A stretch of 64,000 nucleotides of DNA from Stieleria mannarensis (GTDB taxonomy: Bacteria > Planctomycetota > Planctomycetia > Pirellulales > Pirellulaceae): positions 1-64,000 of the forward strand of contig NZ_JACEHH010000013.1 of NCBI RefSeq assembly GCF_014154935.1, given 5' to 3'. A program made the translations under genes and the position numbers. The notes under the pieces are model-generated. The model searched no databases and was not told the DNA's origin. It saw only the letters and a program-made list of their open reading frames with translations. Each line of letters starts with the position of its first letter. Within the stretch, counting starts at the first letter, position 1. Positions 46,078-54,915 of the stretch are shown here, piece by piece.

Positions 46078-46594
46078 ATCGGTTCCCTGTTTGGACGAGG
46101 CAGAAAAGATGGGATCCCGCGTCGGACCCTGTTTGTCCCCTTCGGTGGCCTGGCGATCCGGTCGCATCGTCAAATGCGTTTCGGACCCATGGCTTTGCGT
46201 CCCACGCTCTCACGCGGTTTGCCGTTTCGAGGGTCATTGAGAGGGAACCGTTGGAATCCAACGCGGTAACAAAACGCTATGTCGATTTGCCTCGGTAAAT
46301 CGGCGTTTCCTGGGAAGAACGGTTTCTTCGCCAACGCCCCCCCGCGTATGTCATGACGGGCGTAGCGATTGTAGGGCCACGATGAGGGTTTACCCTCGAT
46401 TCTCTCAGGCATTTCGAGCGGGAAGGGCTAATAGCGGGCAACCCTCTACGCACTAAGTTATGACACGAAGTTGTCGAACTCCTGAAGACACTCTCCCTAC
46501 CAGAGGTCGTCGCGCAGAGCCCCACGGGCGACAGCCCGGAAGGGCCATCGTACATCGGAAGAGCGTTGGCGGAGGGGCCTTGAAGCGGGTTCGC
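46078..46594. other. Intergenic region with one GACGGCCC-family palindrome
   Basis: About 520 bp between two minus-strand genes; no gene recognised. The palindrome copy lies at 46526-46553. Phrases such as GGTTTGCCGTTTCGAGG around 46215-46235 are single copy. Confidence 0.55.
46526..46553. repeat. GACGGCCC-GGAA palindrome family, copy 4
   Basis: GGGCGACAGCCCGGAAGGGC and CATCGTAC. It is degenerate compared with 21456-21503, but has the same head, centre and GTAC end. Confidence 0.8.
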
Positions 46595-47698
46595 CTATTG
46601 AATCAGACGTGTTCCGGGGCCGCTGGCGGTCGCGGTCGCGGCAGCCCTGGGAACGGGCGGGCGTTCGTACAGATCGAACTCGGCCCACAGCGGGATGTGG
46701 TCGCTGATCGCGTTGGCTTGCTGCTCGGTCAGGCCCAGGTCGGCCTTCAAGTCAATCACGCCGCGCCGCCCCGAGTACTCGGCGGTCACGCTGCTGTCGA
46801 TCAGGATGTGGTCGTTCGTCTTGGTGCGATTGATGTTGGTTTGGATGTCCGCGGCCAGCGACAGCACACCGGGGATCGATTTAAGTCGTCCGAGGTTCTT
46901 TTCGCTGACGTTCAAATCGCCCAGCAGAATGAAGTCGTCTTCGGAGTACTGCTGGAACTCATAATCTCGCACGCGTTGAAACACGTCCGCCAACACGTTG
47001 ATTTCGCTTTCTTGATCGTCCGGATCGACGCGATCGGGTTTGGTATGCACGTTGATCATGGTGAATCGAAACGGCGGCTGTCCGCTATCGGGCGGGACGA
47101 CGGTTTCGAAAGTCGCCACCATCGGTTCGCGATACATGCGTTTGCCGGGGTCTTGCACGACGTAGGCTGATCCGGGGACCAGGTTGATCCGCGATCGATC
47201 CCAGACAAAGGCGTACGATTCCAGATAGGATTCGCCGATCGGATCGCTCATCGTCGCGGCAAAGCTTCCGCCGGATTCATTCAGCAACGCGACCAGACGC
47301 TGCAGGGCGATGCCGTCGGCCCCCTGCAGTTCTTGGATCGCGACGACATCAAACGTGCTGACGATTCTTGCGATCGTTCCCAACACATCGACGCCGTGTT
47401 CGTTGGTGCGAATGCTGGATTTTTTGTCGGCGAAATGTTCAATGTTAAACGTCGCAACACGAATGCGATCCGCCGGCCGGTCGGTCCGGTCGCCCAGTGA
47501 GATCGTTTCGCCACGAAACTCGGACGCGGGATCCGGGGTCAGCAATCCATCCAGCGAGGAAAAACTCAAGCCCCCGGTCAACAGCATGTAGACCGCGTAC
47601 AACACTCCCAGCGTGGTTGCCCCCGGGCCCAACCAGCGCAGCAGCGGAATCGAACTGCTGAAGGAGTTCTTTCGTCGACGTTTGGAAAAGATCCCCAC
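46595..47698 (-). CDS. Membrane-anchored endonuclease/exonuclease/phosphatase (EEP) family protein
   Basis: 367 residues. One membrane helix at about 24-46 (GPGATTLGVLYAVYMLL) after a basic start. The EEP/DNase I fold follows: VATFNIEHFAD, a metal-binding Glu in VVAIQELQG, MINVHTKP, LLGDLNVSEKN and the catalytic SDHIPLWAEFDL near the C-terminus. All expected catalytic residues are visible, so it is probably an active phosphodiesterase, acting on nucleic acid or lipid phosphate outside the cytoplasm. The C-terminus is a short Pro/Ala-rich tail. Confidence 0.85.
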   Translation of the reverse strand: MGIFSKRRRKNSFSSSIPLLRWLGPGATTLGVLYAVYMLLTGGLSFSSLDGLLTPDPASEFRGETISLGDRTDRPADRIRVATFNIEHFADKKSSIRTNEHGVDVLGTIARIVSTFDVVAIQELQGADGIALQRLVALLNESGGSFAATMSDPIGESYLESYAFVWDRSRINLVPGSAYVVQDPGKRMYREPMVATFETVVPPDSGQPPFRFTMINVHTKPDRVDPDDQESEINVLADVFQRVRDYEFQQYSEDDFILLGDLNVSEKNLGRLKSIPGVLSLAADIQTNINRTKTNDHILIDSSVTAEYSGRRGVIDLKADLGLTEQQANAISDHIPLWAEFDLYERPPVPRAAATATASGPGTRLIQ

Positions 47699-47799
47699 TT
47701 CGGCCTCCTTGCCGAATCACCCTCTCGATCGTTTTAGGTTGCTATAGGTAAACTTGGGCGTCTGGGGCAATGCCAATACGACAAACGGGAGTGCGTGAG

Positions 47800-48162
47800 A
47801 TGTCGCAGTGGGAAGACGTTCAGCGACGTCTGGAACGGGTTGGCAAGTTTGCCGGATTGATGGACGACAAATTCGCCTTGCCGGGAACGCGGCTGCGATT
47901 CGGGTTGGACAGTTTGCTGGGGCTTTTGCCCGGGGTGGGCGACGCGGCAACCGCGGCGATGGGCGTCTGGTTGATCGCCGAGGCGGCCCGCATGAAGGTT
48001 CCCAAGGGTGTGTTGGTTCGGATGTGCGGGAACTGGCTGGTCGATGCGACACTGGGATCCGTTCCGATCGCCGGCGACCTTTTTGACCTGTACTGGAAAT
48101 CCAATCGACGCAATGCCGTGCTGTTGGAAAAGCACCTCAAGAAACGTGCCGGGGGGCGTTGA
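47800..48162 (+). CDS. DUF4112 family membrane protein
   Basis: 120 residues from the ATG at 47800, with GGGAG about eight to ten bases upstream (an ATG at 47770 is also in frame). The DUF4112 core reads LPGTRLRFGLDSLLGLLPGVGDAATAAMGVWLIAEAAR, then GNWLVDATLGSVPIAGDLFDLYWKSNRRN: two amphipathic to hydrophobic helices and the conserved P-G-D and GD-F-D patterns. Function unknown in the family. Its stop overlaps the TTG start of the next gene (TTGA). Confidence 0.85.
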   Translation: MSQWEDVQRRLERVGKFAGLMDDKFALPGTRLRFGLDSLLGLLPGVGDAATAAMGVWLIAEAARMKVPKGVLVRMCGNWLVDATLGSVPIAGDLFDLYWKSNRRNAVLLEKHLKKRAGGR

Positions 48163-48689
48163 GTCCAGTGGACGCGAGATTGCCACGATTCACGATCCTG
48201 ATTCACACCGTCGGCTCTGGTGCTGCCAGGCAGTCGGAACCGGCAATGCCGCCGATTGCGACCGGACCGGTGCACTGGGATTGGCTGTTCCATCCTGGGG
48301 GGAATCGAGCGGACGAACGATTGTGGACGTGGGCGACCGATCCGTTGCCGATGTGGGCCGAGACAGCTGCGATCACGATGCCGGCGTTGCGGTTGGCCGA
48401 CCACCGCATGCGTTACTTGGATTTTGAAGGCGAGGTCGGCGGCGGCCGCGGATCGGTGCGGCAGCTGGTGACCGGGGGTTATGAATTGCGGCAGCAAACA
48501 GAGTGCTGTTTTGAAGCGGTGCTCCGGTGGTCGAGTCAGCGTTCGGGAGACGCTGGCGGTCTTGCCGACGGTGGTGCCGCGGAGATTCGGTTTTTCACGA
48601 CGACGGGTGATCAAGCGGGTGGGGCAACGCGGTGGGAGGTGACGGTGTGCTGTCTCGGCGGTGGGAACCAGGAAAGGATGGCAGAATGA
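48159..48689 (+). CDS. Unknown protein coupled to the DUF4112 gene
   Basis: 176 residues from a TTG start overlapping the DUF4112 stop. No signal peptide or membrane segment. Conserved-looking blocks are PRFTILIHT, HWDWLF and DHRMRYLDFEGEVGGGRGSV. The last 40 residues are Gly/Ala-rich, and the TGA stop falls inside the GGGGCAGAATGATGCG repeat (48687-48689), so this end was probably set by repeat insertion. I do not recognise a named family. Confidence 0.65.
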   Translation: MSPVDARLPRFTILIHTVGSGAARQSEPAMPPIATGPVHWDWLFHPGGNRADERLWTWATDPLPMWAETAAITMPALRLADHRMRYLDFEGEVGGGRGSVRQLVTGGYELRQQTECCFEAVLRWSSQRSGDAGGLADGGAAEIRFFTTTGDQAGGATRWEVTVCCLGGGNQERMAE

Positions 48690-48710
48690 TGCGGGGCAGA
48701 ATGATGCGGG
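48680..48710. repeat. 15-bp tandem repeat, GGGGCAGAATGATGCG family
   Basis: Two copies (GGCAGAATGATGCGG, then GGCAGAATGATGCGG with one extra base) in the same orientation as 33521-33560. Confidence 0.88.
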
Positions 48711-48726
48711 GGTTGGCCGGCTGCGA

Positions 48727-49518
48727 TCATCCATCGGGGTGTGGATCGCGTGTCGGATGTGTCGCGTCGGATTCCGATTCGTCGTCCAGTTGTGCCAGGA
48801 TGTAGACCGCACCTTGGGGAGAAAACGTGGACGTTTGCAGATCGCCGGTTTGTCCGGACACTTTCAGTTGATGGTCGGCCAGCTCGATCGATTCGATGAT
48901 CAACGATCCCTCGCTGTGCCCCGGGTATTGGTCGGGCACGTCGATCAGCGCGATCGATTCGCCGTCGCGCGTTTCCCACTGCAAGTTCAGGTTTAACTTC
49001 GACGCGATCAATTTGATCCGGTCTTTGAATTGGGACAGCGGCAGCGGCAACGCGCCGGCGCGGATCTGATCGATCGCGATGGCCAAGCGATTCGGTTGGT
49101 CGGTCAACTGGACACTTAGCTCGCACGACAACACGGCATCCAGGCGATGGTCCTTGAAACGCGCGGCCGCCATCAACACGCCGTCGTCGATCACGATCCG
49201 CGGCTCCTGCAATCCTTTGGCCTTGAGCCGGGGGAACCGTTTGGGCAGTTGATCGATCAACCAGGCGTTGATTTGTTCGGCGGCAAATTCAGCCTCCCAG
49301 GCCCCGGGACGTGCGACATCGTCTTGCAGTTGCTGAACGTCGCTTTCGAGTTGTTCGATGGACTCGGCAACCTCCTGCGGCGGCGGTGTGGCGATGGCGC
49401 GTTCGTAGAATTCGGGAACCTTTTTGGTTTCCCGATGCGCCCAAAACGCGGTCGCACCGAGTGACACGACCAGTAGAGCGCCGACCAAGAGCATCCGTTT
49501 GATCAAACGCTTCCACAT
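48727..49518 (-). CDS. Membrane-anchored protein of unknown function
   Basis: 263 residues. One N-terminal membrane helix (KRMLLVGALLVVSLGATAFWA, about 8-28), then a likely coiled-coil segment (about 46-70, QEVAESIEQLESDVQQLQDD) and a domain of about 180 residues with alternating beta segments (ISLD-like words such as VIDDGVLMAAARF and LAIAIDQIRAGALPLPL). No family recognised. It lies 15 bp after the end of the large exported-protein gene on the same strand, so the two are probably co-transcribed. Confidence 0.68.
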   Translation of the reverse strand: MWKRLIKRMLLVGALLVVSLGATAFWAHRETKKVPEFYERAIATPPPQEVAESIEQLESDVQQLQDDVARPGAWEAEFAAEQINAWLIDQLPKRFPRLKAKGLQEPRIVIDDGVLMAAARFKDHRLDAVLSCELSVQLTDQPNRLAIAIDQIRAGALPLPLSQFKDRIKLIASKLNLNLQWETRDGESIALIDVPDQYPGHSEGSLIIESIELADHQLKVSGQTGDLQTSTFSPQGAVYILAQLDDESESDATHPTRDPHPDG

Positions 49519-49533
49519 CGCCCCGTGTTCTCT

Positions 49534-52500
49534 CTAAAAACGAATCGGTTTGGGCAACCAGTCACGCAGTCGGTCGGCCACACTCTCCCGTTTCGGGGGG
49601 TGGGGCGACGTGGTGCCGGCGTCCGTTGCTGGGTCAGCCGGGACCGCCCCGGTTTGTTTTCCTACGCCCGCGACCGACAAAGGGTTCCGCTCGGTCGAGT
49701 CCGGTGGTGCGGGTTCCCGCAAGGCGGATCGTGCCATCAGGTGCCGCGACCAATCATTATTTAGCAGTCCGGCCGCCGGTTTCAAGTTTCCTCGCTGCAG
49801 ACCCTGAATCGCCAGGAACGCATTTTCCTGGAGCGCGGTGCGTTCGGCTGCGGTGGGAAACTCGTCGTGCAGGTGGATGTCATCGACCCAAAGTTTTCCC
49901 GGCGACAAACTGTCGATCGTCAACCGCACCGACTCCATTTCCTCGCGATGGATCTGATCGGCTTCCAAGACCAAGTGTCTGGGTTGCCAGTGTCCGTCAC
50001 AGGGGACGTCGAATTCGGTTGAGAACCGCACGGGTTTCCGCAGTCGATTGCCTTCCAAGGAAACTCGAATTCGGTGACGTGGTGGTTTGCTCGGTGGCGC
50101 CGTCGATGCGGCCGACTTGAGGATGCTTGGCGTCGCCGCGCTGGATTCGGGTGATCGTTTGCCGGCGCGGACCGATAGTGATACGGCCATCCGACCCGAG
50201 GTTGGCACGGGGATGGGTTCGCTGACCAACCAAATGCGACCGGCCGATGCACTGTCGGAGGTCATCCGGATCGAGTGGCTGCCCTCGATCGATTCGCTGG
50301 AGTCGAGTGTGACGGCGTCGGCCGGGAATTGAGTGTGCATCCAGCCGACGATGCCGACTTGCCCTTGGATCTCGAACCCGCCGTTGGTCAATTCGTTGTA
50401 GTCGTCCGGTGAGGCCAGCGTGCCGATCTTGCCGACCACCGCACTGACGTGTCCTTTGAGTCGTTGCAACGTCTGCTCGCCGCCGACCATGTTGCCTTGC
50501 CACGCAGCGAGTGAAATCGGTTCGGACTCGCCGCGCACCCGGAGCCTGACGATCGAGGTCGGGGCAACCGTCAGCAAACGCGAATCGGGGACGCCGGCCG
50601 GTTGAAGAATCGCATTGGGATCGTCGGCGCATTGAAGGCTGCAATCGGCGATCTGTTCGCTGGAGAACCGCAGTTTGACTTGGCTGGTCCAAGGAGCGGT
50701 GTTGATCACGGTCAGATCGATCGCCGCAGGTTGATCGGGCGATGGATCCGGTGACATCTGGGAAACCAAGATGTGGACGTAATCGGAATCCGGTGCGGAC
50801 CGAACCGCTCGGGCATCGGTTGCGATTTCCCGGTAATGGTTCATCGTCTGACGAACGGATTGATTGAGCATCAGCGGCAGTTCCGTGGCCCGGATCGAGA
50901 CGCCGTGAGACGGGGCATGCACACAGGATTCCAGCAATCGTAGCGGCGAGGTCAACGGTGACCGGCCGTCGATCAGCGTGGGTCGACGCGGTTGCCGGTT
51001 CGAATCGTCGATCGAAACCCGGCGGTGTCGGTGTGTCAATCGCGGGTGCACACGCAGTCCGCCTGACGCGCTCCAAGAATTCATCGCGGGGGCGATCGTC
51101 TGGGCGATCCACGTCGGCTTGGCCGCGTCGGCGGTTTGTCCGCCGGAGACTGATTCCCAGTGGTGAAGATCGATCGGAACGGAGACTTCGTCGTAGCCGC
51201 ACCACGCGGCGTGTGTGGCCAAACGGGAGGTCGCTTTCCAAAGCGAATACATCAACACTGTCGATGGTGCGTATCCACCGTGGGTGAGTTGGTCGAGATG
51301 GTCGCCGGTCAGGTCGGAGAGCCACTCGGTGGATTCGACCCAAAGTGCGACGTGGCGCGTCGGCCGAACCATTACAGGCAGGGATTGGTCGGCATCCAAT
51401 TCGGCCAAGACCAGCGACTGGACCGAAAGGGGCTGGTCGGGAGAATCGTTGCTGATTCTGACGAACTGATTGTCCCGATGGGCATGGTGCAGAATCTGCT
51501 CGGTGATGACGGCCTTGAGGTCTTCGGAGGAAACATCCATCGGGCGCCCCAGTTGCATCGAGAGTGACTGGGTGACCGGATCGAAGTCGGGACGGTTGGC
51601 GAATTCGATGCGGACGGTTTTCGAAGTCGTCGGGGTTTCCGGTTCGGCCAGCGTGAGAGACAGCTGATAGGGCCGGTGGGCGTTCAAATCGCTCAGCAAC
51701 CCGATCCACGATTCACCGGGAGCGATCTCATGCGGCTCAGTCCCCGAGGCGGCTCGTCGCGGCGTGAAGGGCAGCGATTCGCTGACGCGTTTGACTTTGG
51801 GGACCAGTTTGGTCGCCCCGTCGGGCACCCATCCCAGCGGTTGCCAGTCCGACGGATCGATCGGCCGGACCGGCCCCAGTGGCCGCCAACGAAGTGGGGT
51901 GATGGCAGGGCGGGATTGCGAAGGCGTTTCCGTTGGTTCGGCGAGGTCTTGAAACACCATCCAGGGCGTTTGCACCGACGCGAGTTCGTTCTCCGATCCG
52001 GTCAGTCGCGACCAGATGCGATCGGTTTTTTCGGTCAAGCGACAACGGATTTCGTAAACGCCGGCGATGCGGGGGGAAGACGCCGCGATCGCGATCTGCG
52101 TCGAATCGCCTGACGCGTCGAGCCGCAGATCGGTTTGTTCGCGACCCACCATGACGCCGTCGTCGACACGGATCAATTCATAGCTCAACACCAAGTCGCG
52201 GTCGGCATGTTGTGGCAGGGCTCGGATTCGGACCGACAGTTGGCATCCGTCGTCGGCAGCCACCAACGGCCACGTGGGATTGGCCGAGCGGAATTCGAAC
52301 GGCCGTGTGGCGCTGTCCAGACGAGCCCCCGCATCGGCAGCGGCGTCTGCTGCGGCGCCTGCAGCGGCGTCGGCGTCTGCTTCGCCAGCGACCGGCGAAC
52401 CCGATACCGGCATCGGTTCGACCGGGTCAGGCATCCCCACCGGGTCAGGCATCCCCACCGAGTCAGGCATCCCCACCGAGTCAGGCATCCCCACCGAGTC

Positions 52501-52653
52501 AGGCATCCCCACCGGCTGTGGCGGGATTTGGGCCTGGCAGTCCGCGACAATGCCCGGCACGAGGATCGCGATGGCGAGGGTCGCGATGGCGACGACCGCT
52601 GCGGGGGCGAACGCGGCGTGGCGAGGCACTGGAGGACGTCCGTGTCCGATCAT
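49534..52653 (-). CDS. Large exported protein with VGMPDS repeats and a CBM-like domain
   Basis: 1039 residues from the ATG at 52653 (a TTG two codons upstream is also in frame). A long signal sequence (hydrophobic AAVVAIATLAIAILVPGIVA, about 20-39). Five VGMPD(S/P) hexapeptides, encoded by 18-bp tandem repeats, lie at about 50-80, then an Ala/Asp-rich linker. The body (about 115-700) has beta-rich segments without a recognised family. At about 760-890, NGGFEIQGQVGIVGWMHTQF opens a stretch like the CBM4/9 carbohydrate-binding fold. The C-terminus (about 940-1039) is Pro/Ala-rich. Enzymatic residues are not evident; a surface or periplasmic polysaccharide-related role is inferred only from the CBM-like part. 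Confidence 0.7.
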   Translation of the reverse strand: MIGHGRPPVPRHAAFAPAAVVAIATLAIAILVPGIVADCQAQIPPQPVGMPDSVGMPDSVGMPDSVGMPDPVGMPDPVEPMPVSGSPVAGEADADAAAGAAADAAADAGARLDSATRPFEFRSANPTWPLVAADDGCQLSVRIRALPQHADRDLVLSYELIRVDDGVMVGREQTDLRLDASGDSTQIAIAASSPRIAGVYEIRCRLTEKTDRIWSRLTGSENELASVQTPWMVFQDLAEPTETPSQSRPAITPLRWRPLGPVRPIDPSDWQPLGWVPDGATKLVPKVKRVSESLPFTPRRAASGTEPHEIAPGESWIGLLSDLNAHRPYQLSLTLAEPETPTTSKTVRIEFANRPDFDPVTQSLSMQLGRPMDVSSEDLKAVITEQILHHAHRDNQFVRISNDSPDQPLSVQSLVLAELDADQSLPVMVRPTRHVALWVESTEWLSDLTGDHLDQLTHGGYAPSTVLMYSLWKATSRLATHAAWCGYDEVSVPIDLHHWESVSGGQTADAAKPTWIAQTIAPAMNSWSASGGLRVHPRLTHRHRRVSIDDSNRQPRRPTLIDGRSPLTSPLRLLESCVHAPSHGVSIRATELPLMLNQSVRQTMNHYREIATDARAVRSAPDSDYVHILVSQMSPDPSPDQPAAIDLTVINTAPWTSQVKLRFSSEQIADCSLQCADDPNAILQPAGVPDSRLLTVAPTSIVRLRVRGESEPISLAAWQGNMVGGEQTLQRLKGHVSAVVGKIGTLASPDDYNELTNGGFEIQGQVGIVGWMHTQFPADAVTLDSSESIEGSHSIRMTSDSASAGRIWLVSEPIPVPTSGRMAVSLSVRAGKRSPESSAATPSILKSAASTAPPSKPPRHRIRVSLEGNRLRKPVRFSTEFDVPCDGHWQPRHLVLEADQIHREEMESVRLTIDSLSPGKLWVDDIHLHDEFPTAAERTALQENAFLAIQGLQRGNLKPAAGLLNNDWSRHLMARSALREPAPPDSTERNPLSVAGVGKQTGAVPADPATDAGTTSPHPPKRESVADRLRDWLPKPIRF
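52426..52515. repeat. 18-bp in-frame tandem repeat within the large exported-protein gene
   Basis: Five copies of GGCATCCCCACCGAGTCA-type units (or CGGGTCA in the first two) encode the repeated VGMPDS/VGMPDP hexapeptide. Because 18 is a multiple of 3, copy number can change without a frameshift. Confidence 0.92.
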
Positions 52654-52698
52654 GACCAATGAAAGACGTGAGAGTCGAAAAGCAAGACTTTTCGGAGA

Positions 52699-53772
52699 CT
52701 AGCTCGTTTCAGCCTTGGCCGGCAAGACGAATCGTTCACGAATCCACTCGGCCGCCGCATCCAGTGTTTCGTCGGCGGGGCGAATCTGATAACCCAACTC
52801 CGACTCAGCGCGCCGGCTGGAATACCAGTGGTATTGGCTACTCATCGCCACGCCGGCGCTGTTGACGTCCGGTTCCACTCCGGTCACACGCCCCCAAAAA
52901 TCTCCGGCCAATCCCGCCAGGTACTCCATGCCGGGGCCGGCCGCGCGGATCGGCGGTCGCGTCCCCATCCGATTGGCCATCTCGGTCCACAGTTTCTTGT
53001 ACGTGAAATTGTGGCCGGCGAGGATGAACTCGCGTCCATTGGGACAATCCGACTGCAGTGCCGCGACCACGCCTGCGGCGACATCGCGTGAATCACACAG
53101 ACTGCAACCGCCCGAGGGGGCGATCGGTTTCCACCCCCTCCCGACCTCCAGCATCATCCGTCCGCTGCTGGGTTTCCAATCCCAAGGCCCGAGCATGAAG
53201 CCCGGGTGCAGGATCACGGTTTCCAACCCGTCGGCGATCGAGCGGCGGACCAATTCCAGCGAGGCGCGTTTGCTTTTGACGTAGGCGCACTGGACCTGAC
53301 CACCGGCGTGATCCAACGGAGTCGTTTCATCGGCGATCGTGTGTGGCGACCCGAGTGCGATGGCATTGACCGTGCCGATGTAGGCGAGTTTCTTTGCGTG
53401 GCGGATACAGGACTGGATGATCCCTCGCGTGCTCTCGCAATTGACCAACATCGACTCGTCGATCCTATGCCAGCCCAGGTGGATCATTGCCGCGGCGTGC
53501 ACGACCGCATCGGATTGTGCGATCGCTTGATCGACCGGGTCGTCGGATGAGTCTTCGATGTCGGTCGCTTGCTCCGTATCAGCCCCATCCGCATCAGCCC
53601 CAACTGTATCGGGAACGAGTCGGCCGTGAACCAAGGAGACGTCCAAGCCGGCAAAGACGTCGGCATCGGGCTCGCTGCGGACAAACGCGCTCACTTGGTG
53701 GCCGCGTTCACCGAGCGTGCGGATGATGGTGTTTCCGAGCAGCCCGGTCCCTCCGGTGACAAAGACTCGCAT
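52699..53772 (-). CDS. Extended SDR, dihydroflavonol-reductase-like
   Basis: 357 residues. Rossmann motif TGGTGLLGNTIIR (about 6-18). The YxxxK pair is in CAYVKSKRASLELV, with Ser/Thr in YIGTVNAIALG. HPGFMLGPWDWKPSSG is typical of dihydroflavonol-4-reductase/3-beta-HSD relatives. A low-complexity insertion rich in Asp/Ala (DTVGADADGADTEQATDIED, about 56-75) sits after the first part of the NAD domain and is encoded by short GGGGC-headed tandem words. Substrate unknown. It lies 46 bp upstream of the large exported-protein gene on the same strand. Confidence 0.85.
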   Translation of the reverse strand: MRVFVTGGTGLLGNTIIRTLGERGHQVSAFVRSEPDADVFAGLDVSLVHGRLVPDTVGADADGADTEQATDIEDSSDDPVDQAIAQSDAVVHAAAMIHLGWHRIDESMLVNCESTRGIIQSCIRHAKKLAYIGTVNAIALGSPHTIADETTPLDHAGGQVQCAYVKSKRASLELVRRSIADGLETVILHPGFMLGPWDWKPSSGRMMLEVGRGWKPIAPSGGCSLCDSRDVAAGVVAALQSDCPNGREFILAGHNFTYKKLWTEMANRMGTRPPIRAAGPGMEYLAGLAGDFWGRVTGVEPDVNSAGVAMSSQYHWYSSRRAESELGYQIRPADETLDAAAEWIRERFVLPAKAETS

Positions 53773-54225
53773 GGGGCAGTTTCACAGATGTGGGGCGGAA
53801 AGAGCTTTCGGTTGAGGCTGACGTCCCCGCCAGCGGTTTAGATCGTATCGCGGTCTTGTGGAGATTTTCGGGCTTTCGGGGCCTGGAGTCGAATGTTTTT
53901 TAAGGTGAATTTAAGTTCCCTTAGAGGTGTCCTGGAAATGCCCCTGACGCGAAATACTGGGAAAAACGGCGCGGGGTTCGTCCGATTGGCGAGGCCGGCC
54001 GGAGTCAGTCGAATTGACAACTGGCCAGTGTTTTGACCACTCTGTCGCTCACAAATTTGGAGCAGATCGAACGCGGCACCCCTCGGGGGTTCGCGGCAGC
54101 GATGGAGGCCGCCGAGACGGTGGCGTTCCTGGAGCGGATCGAGGCGATGGCCTCGGCAGGCTCCAGGGTCCGGGAAACTCGGGCCGACGCGGTGTCTGCT
54201 CGTCCGAATCTGATGAGAGAACTGC
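53773..54225. other. Divergent intergenic region before rpe
   Basis: About 450 bp. A 70-codon + strand frame from a TTG at 54033 to 54245 overlaps the rpe start; its product is amphipathic and Ala/Glu-rich, with no family and no ribosome site, so I do not call it a gene. GAGAG seven bases before the ATG at 54226 serves rpe. No repeat family is present. Confidence 0.5.
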
Positions 54226-54915
54226 ATGTCGCAAGACAAGCTTGAACTGATACGCAACGCCGGGCCGAGTGTCTTGCCGAGTCTGCTGTTGTGTGACTTT
54301 GGCGATTTAAAGACCGAATTGTCGCGTCTGGAAGATGCCGGAACGCAGGTGTTGCACCTGGATGTGATGGACGGACATTTCGTGCCGAATCTGACGTACG
54401 GCATGCCGATCGTCGAAGGGATTCGCCGGCACAGTGAGCTTCCGATGGACGTTCACCTGATGATCAGCGATCCGCTGCAATACGCCCGGCCGATGGTCGA
54501 TGCGGGGGCGGACCTGCTGACGTTTCATGTCGAAGCGGTCGAGGATGCCGGTGCGGTCGCGCGAGAGATCCGCTCGATGGGCGTGGGGGTCGGCGTGGCG
54601 TTGAACCCGGACACGGACCTGTCGGCACTGGACGGCTGTCTGGACGAGGTGGATTTGGTTTTGGTCATGAGTGTCAACGCGGGGTTCGGCGGGCAAGCCT
54701 TTAACCCGGTGGCGCTTGCGAAACTTGCGTCGTTGAAGCGGTCTCACCCGGACCTGATGCTGGAAATCGATGGCGGCATCAATCTGCAGACGATCGCCGC
54801 AGCCAGGGCGGCCGGTTGTGACCTGTTTGTCGTCGGCTCGGGGATTTTCAAGCAGGACGATTACGCGGCGGCAATCGCGGCACTCGATGACGCGATCGCA
54901 GGAGCCGTCTCATGA
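54226..54915 (+). CDS. rpe: Ribulose-phosphate 3-epimerase
   Basis: 229 residues, normal length. TIM-barrel motifs: VLPSLLLCDF (beta-1), LHLDVMDGHFVPNLTYG with the metal/catalytic HxDxMDG, MDVHLMI, MSVNAGFGGQAF (usually VNPGFGGQ; Pro replaced by Ala) and MLEIDGGIN with the second catalytic Asp. It interconverts ribulose-5-P and xylulose-5-P in the pentose phosphate pathway. The last four bases overlap the next gene (ATGA). Confidence 0.96.
   Translation: MSQDKLELIRNAGPSVLPSLLLCDFGDLKTELSRLEDAGTQVLHLDVMDGHFVPNLTYGMPIVEGIRRHSELPMDVHLMISDPLQYARPMVDAGADLLTFHVEAVEDAGAVAREIRSMGVGVGVALNPDTDLSALDGCLDEVDLVLVMSVNAGFGGQAFNPVALAKLASLKRSHPDLMLEIDGGINLQTIAAARAAGCDLFVVGSGIFKQDDYAAAIAALDDAIAGAVS

Noticed and set aside
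54033-54245. 70-codon frame before rpe
   Set aside because: TTG start without ribosome site, overlaps rpe, low-complexity Ala/Glu product; kept only as a note in the intergenic entry.
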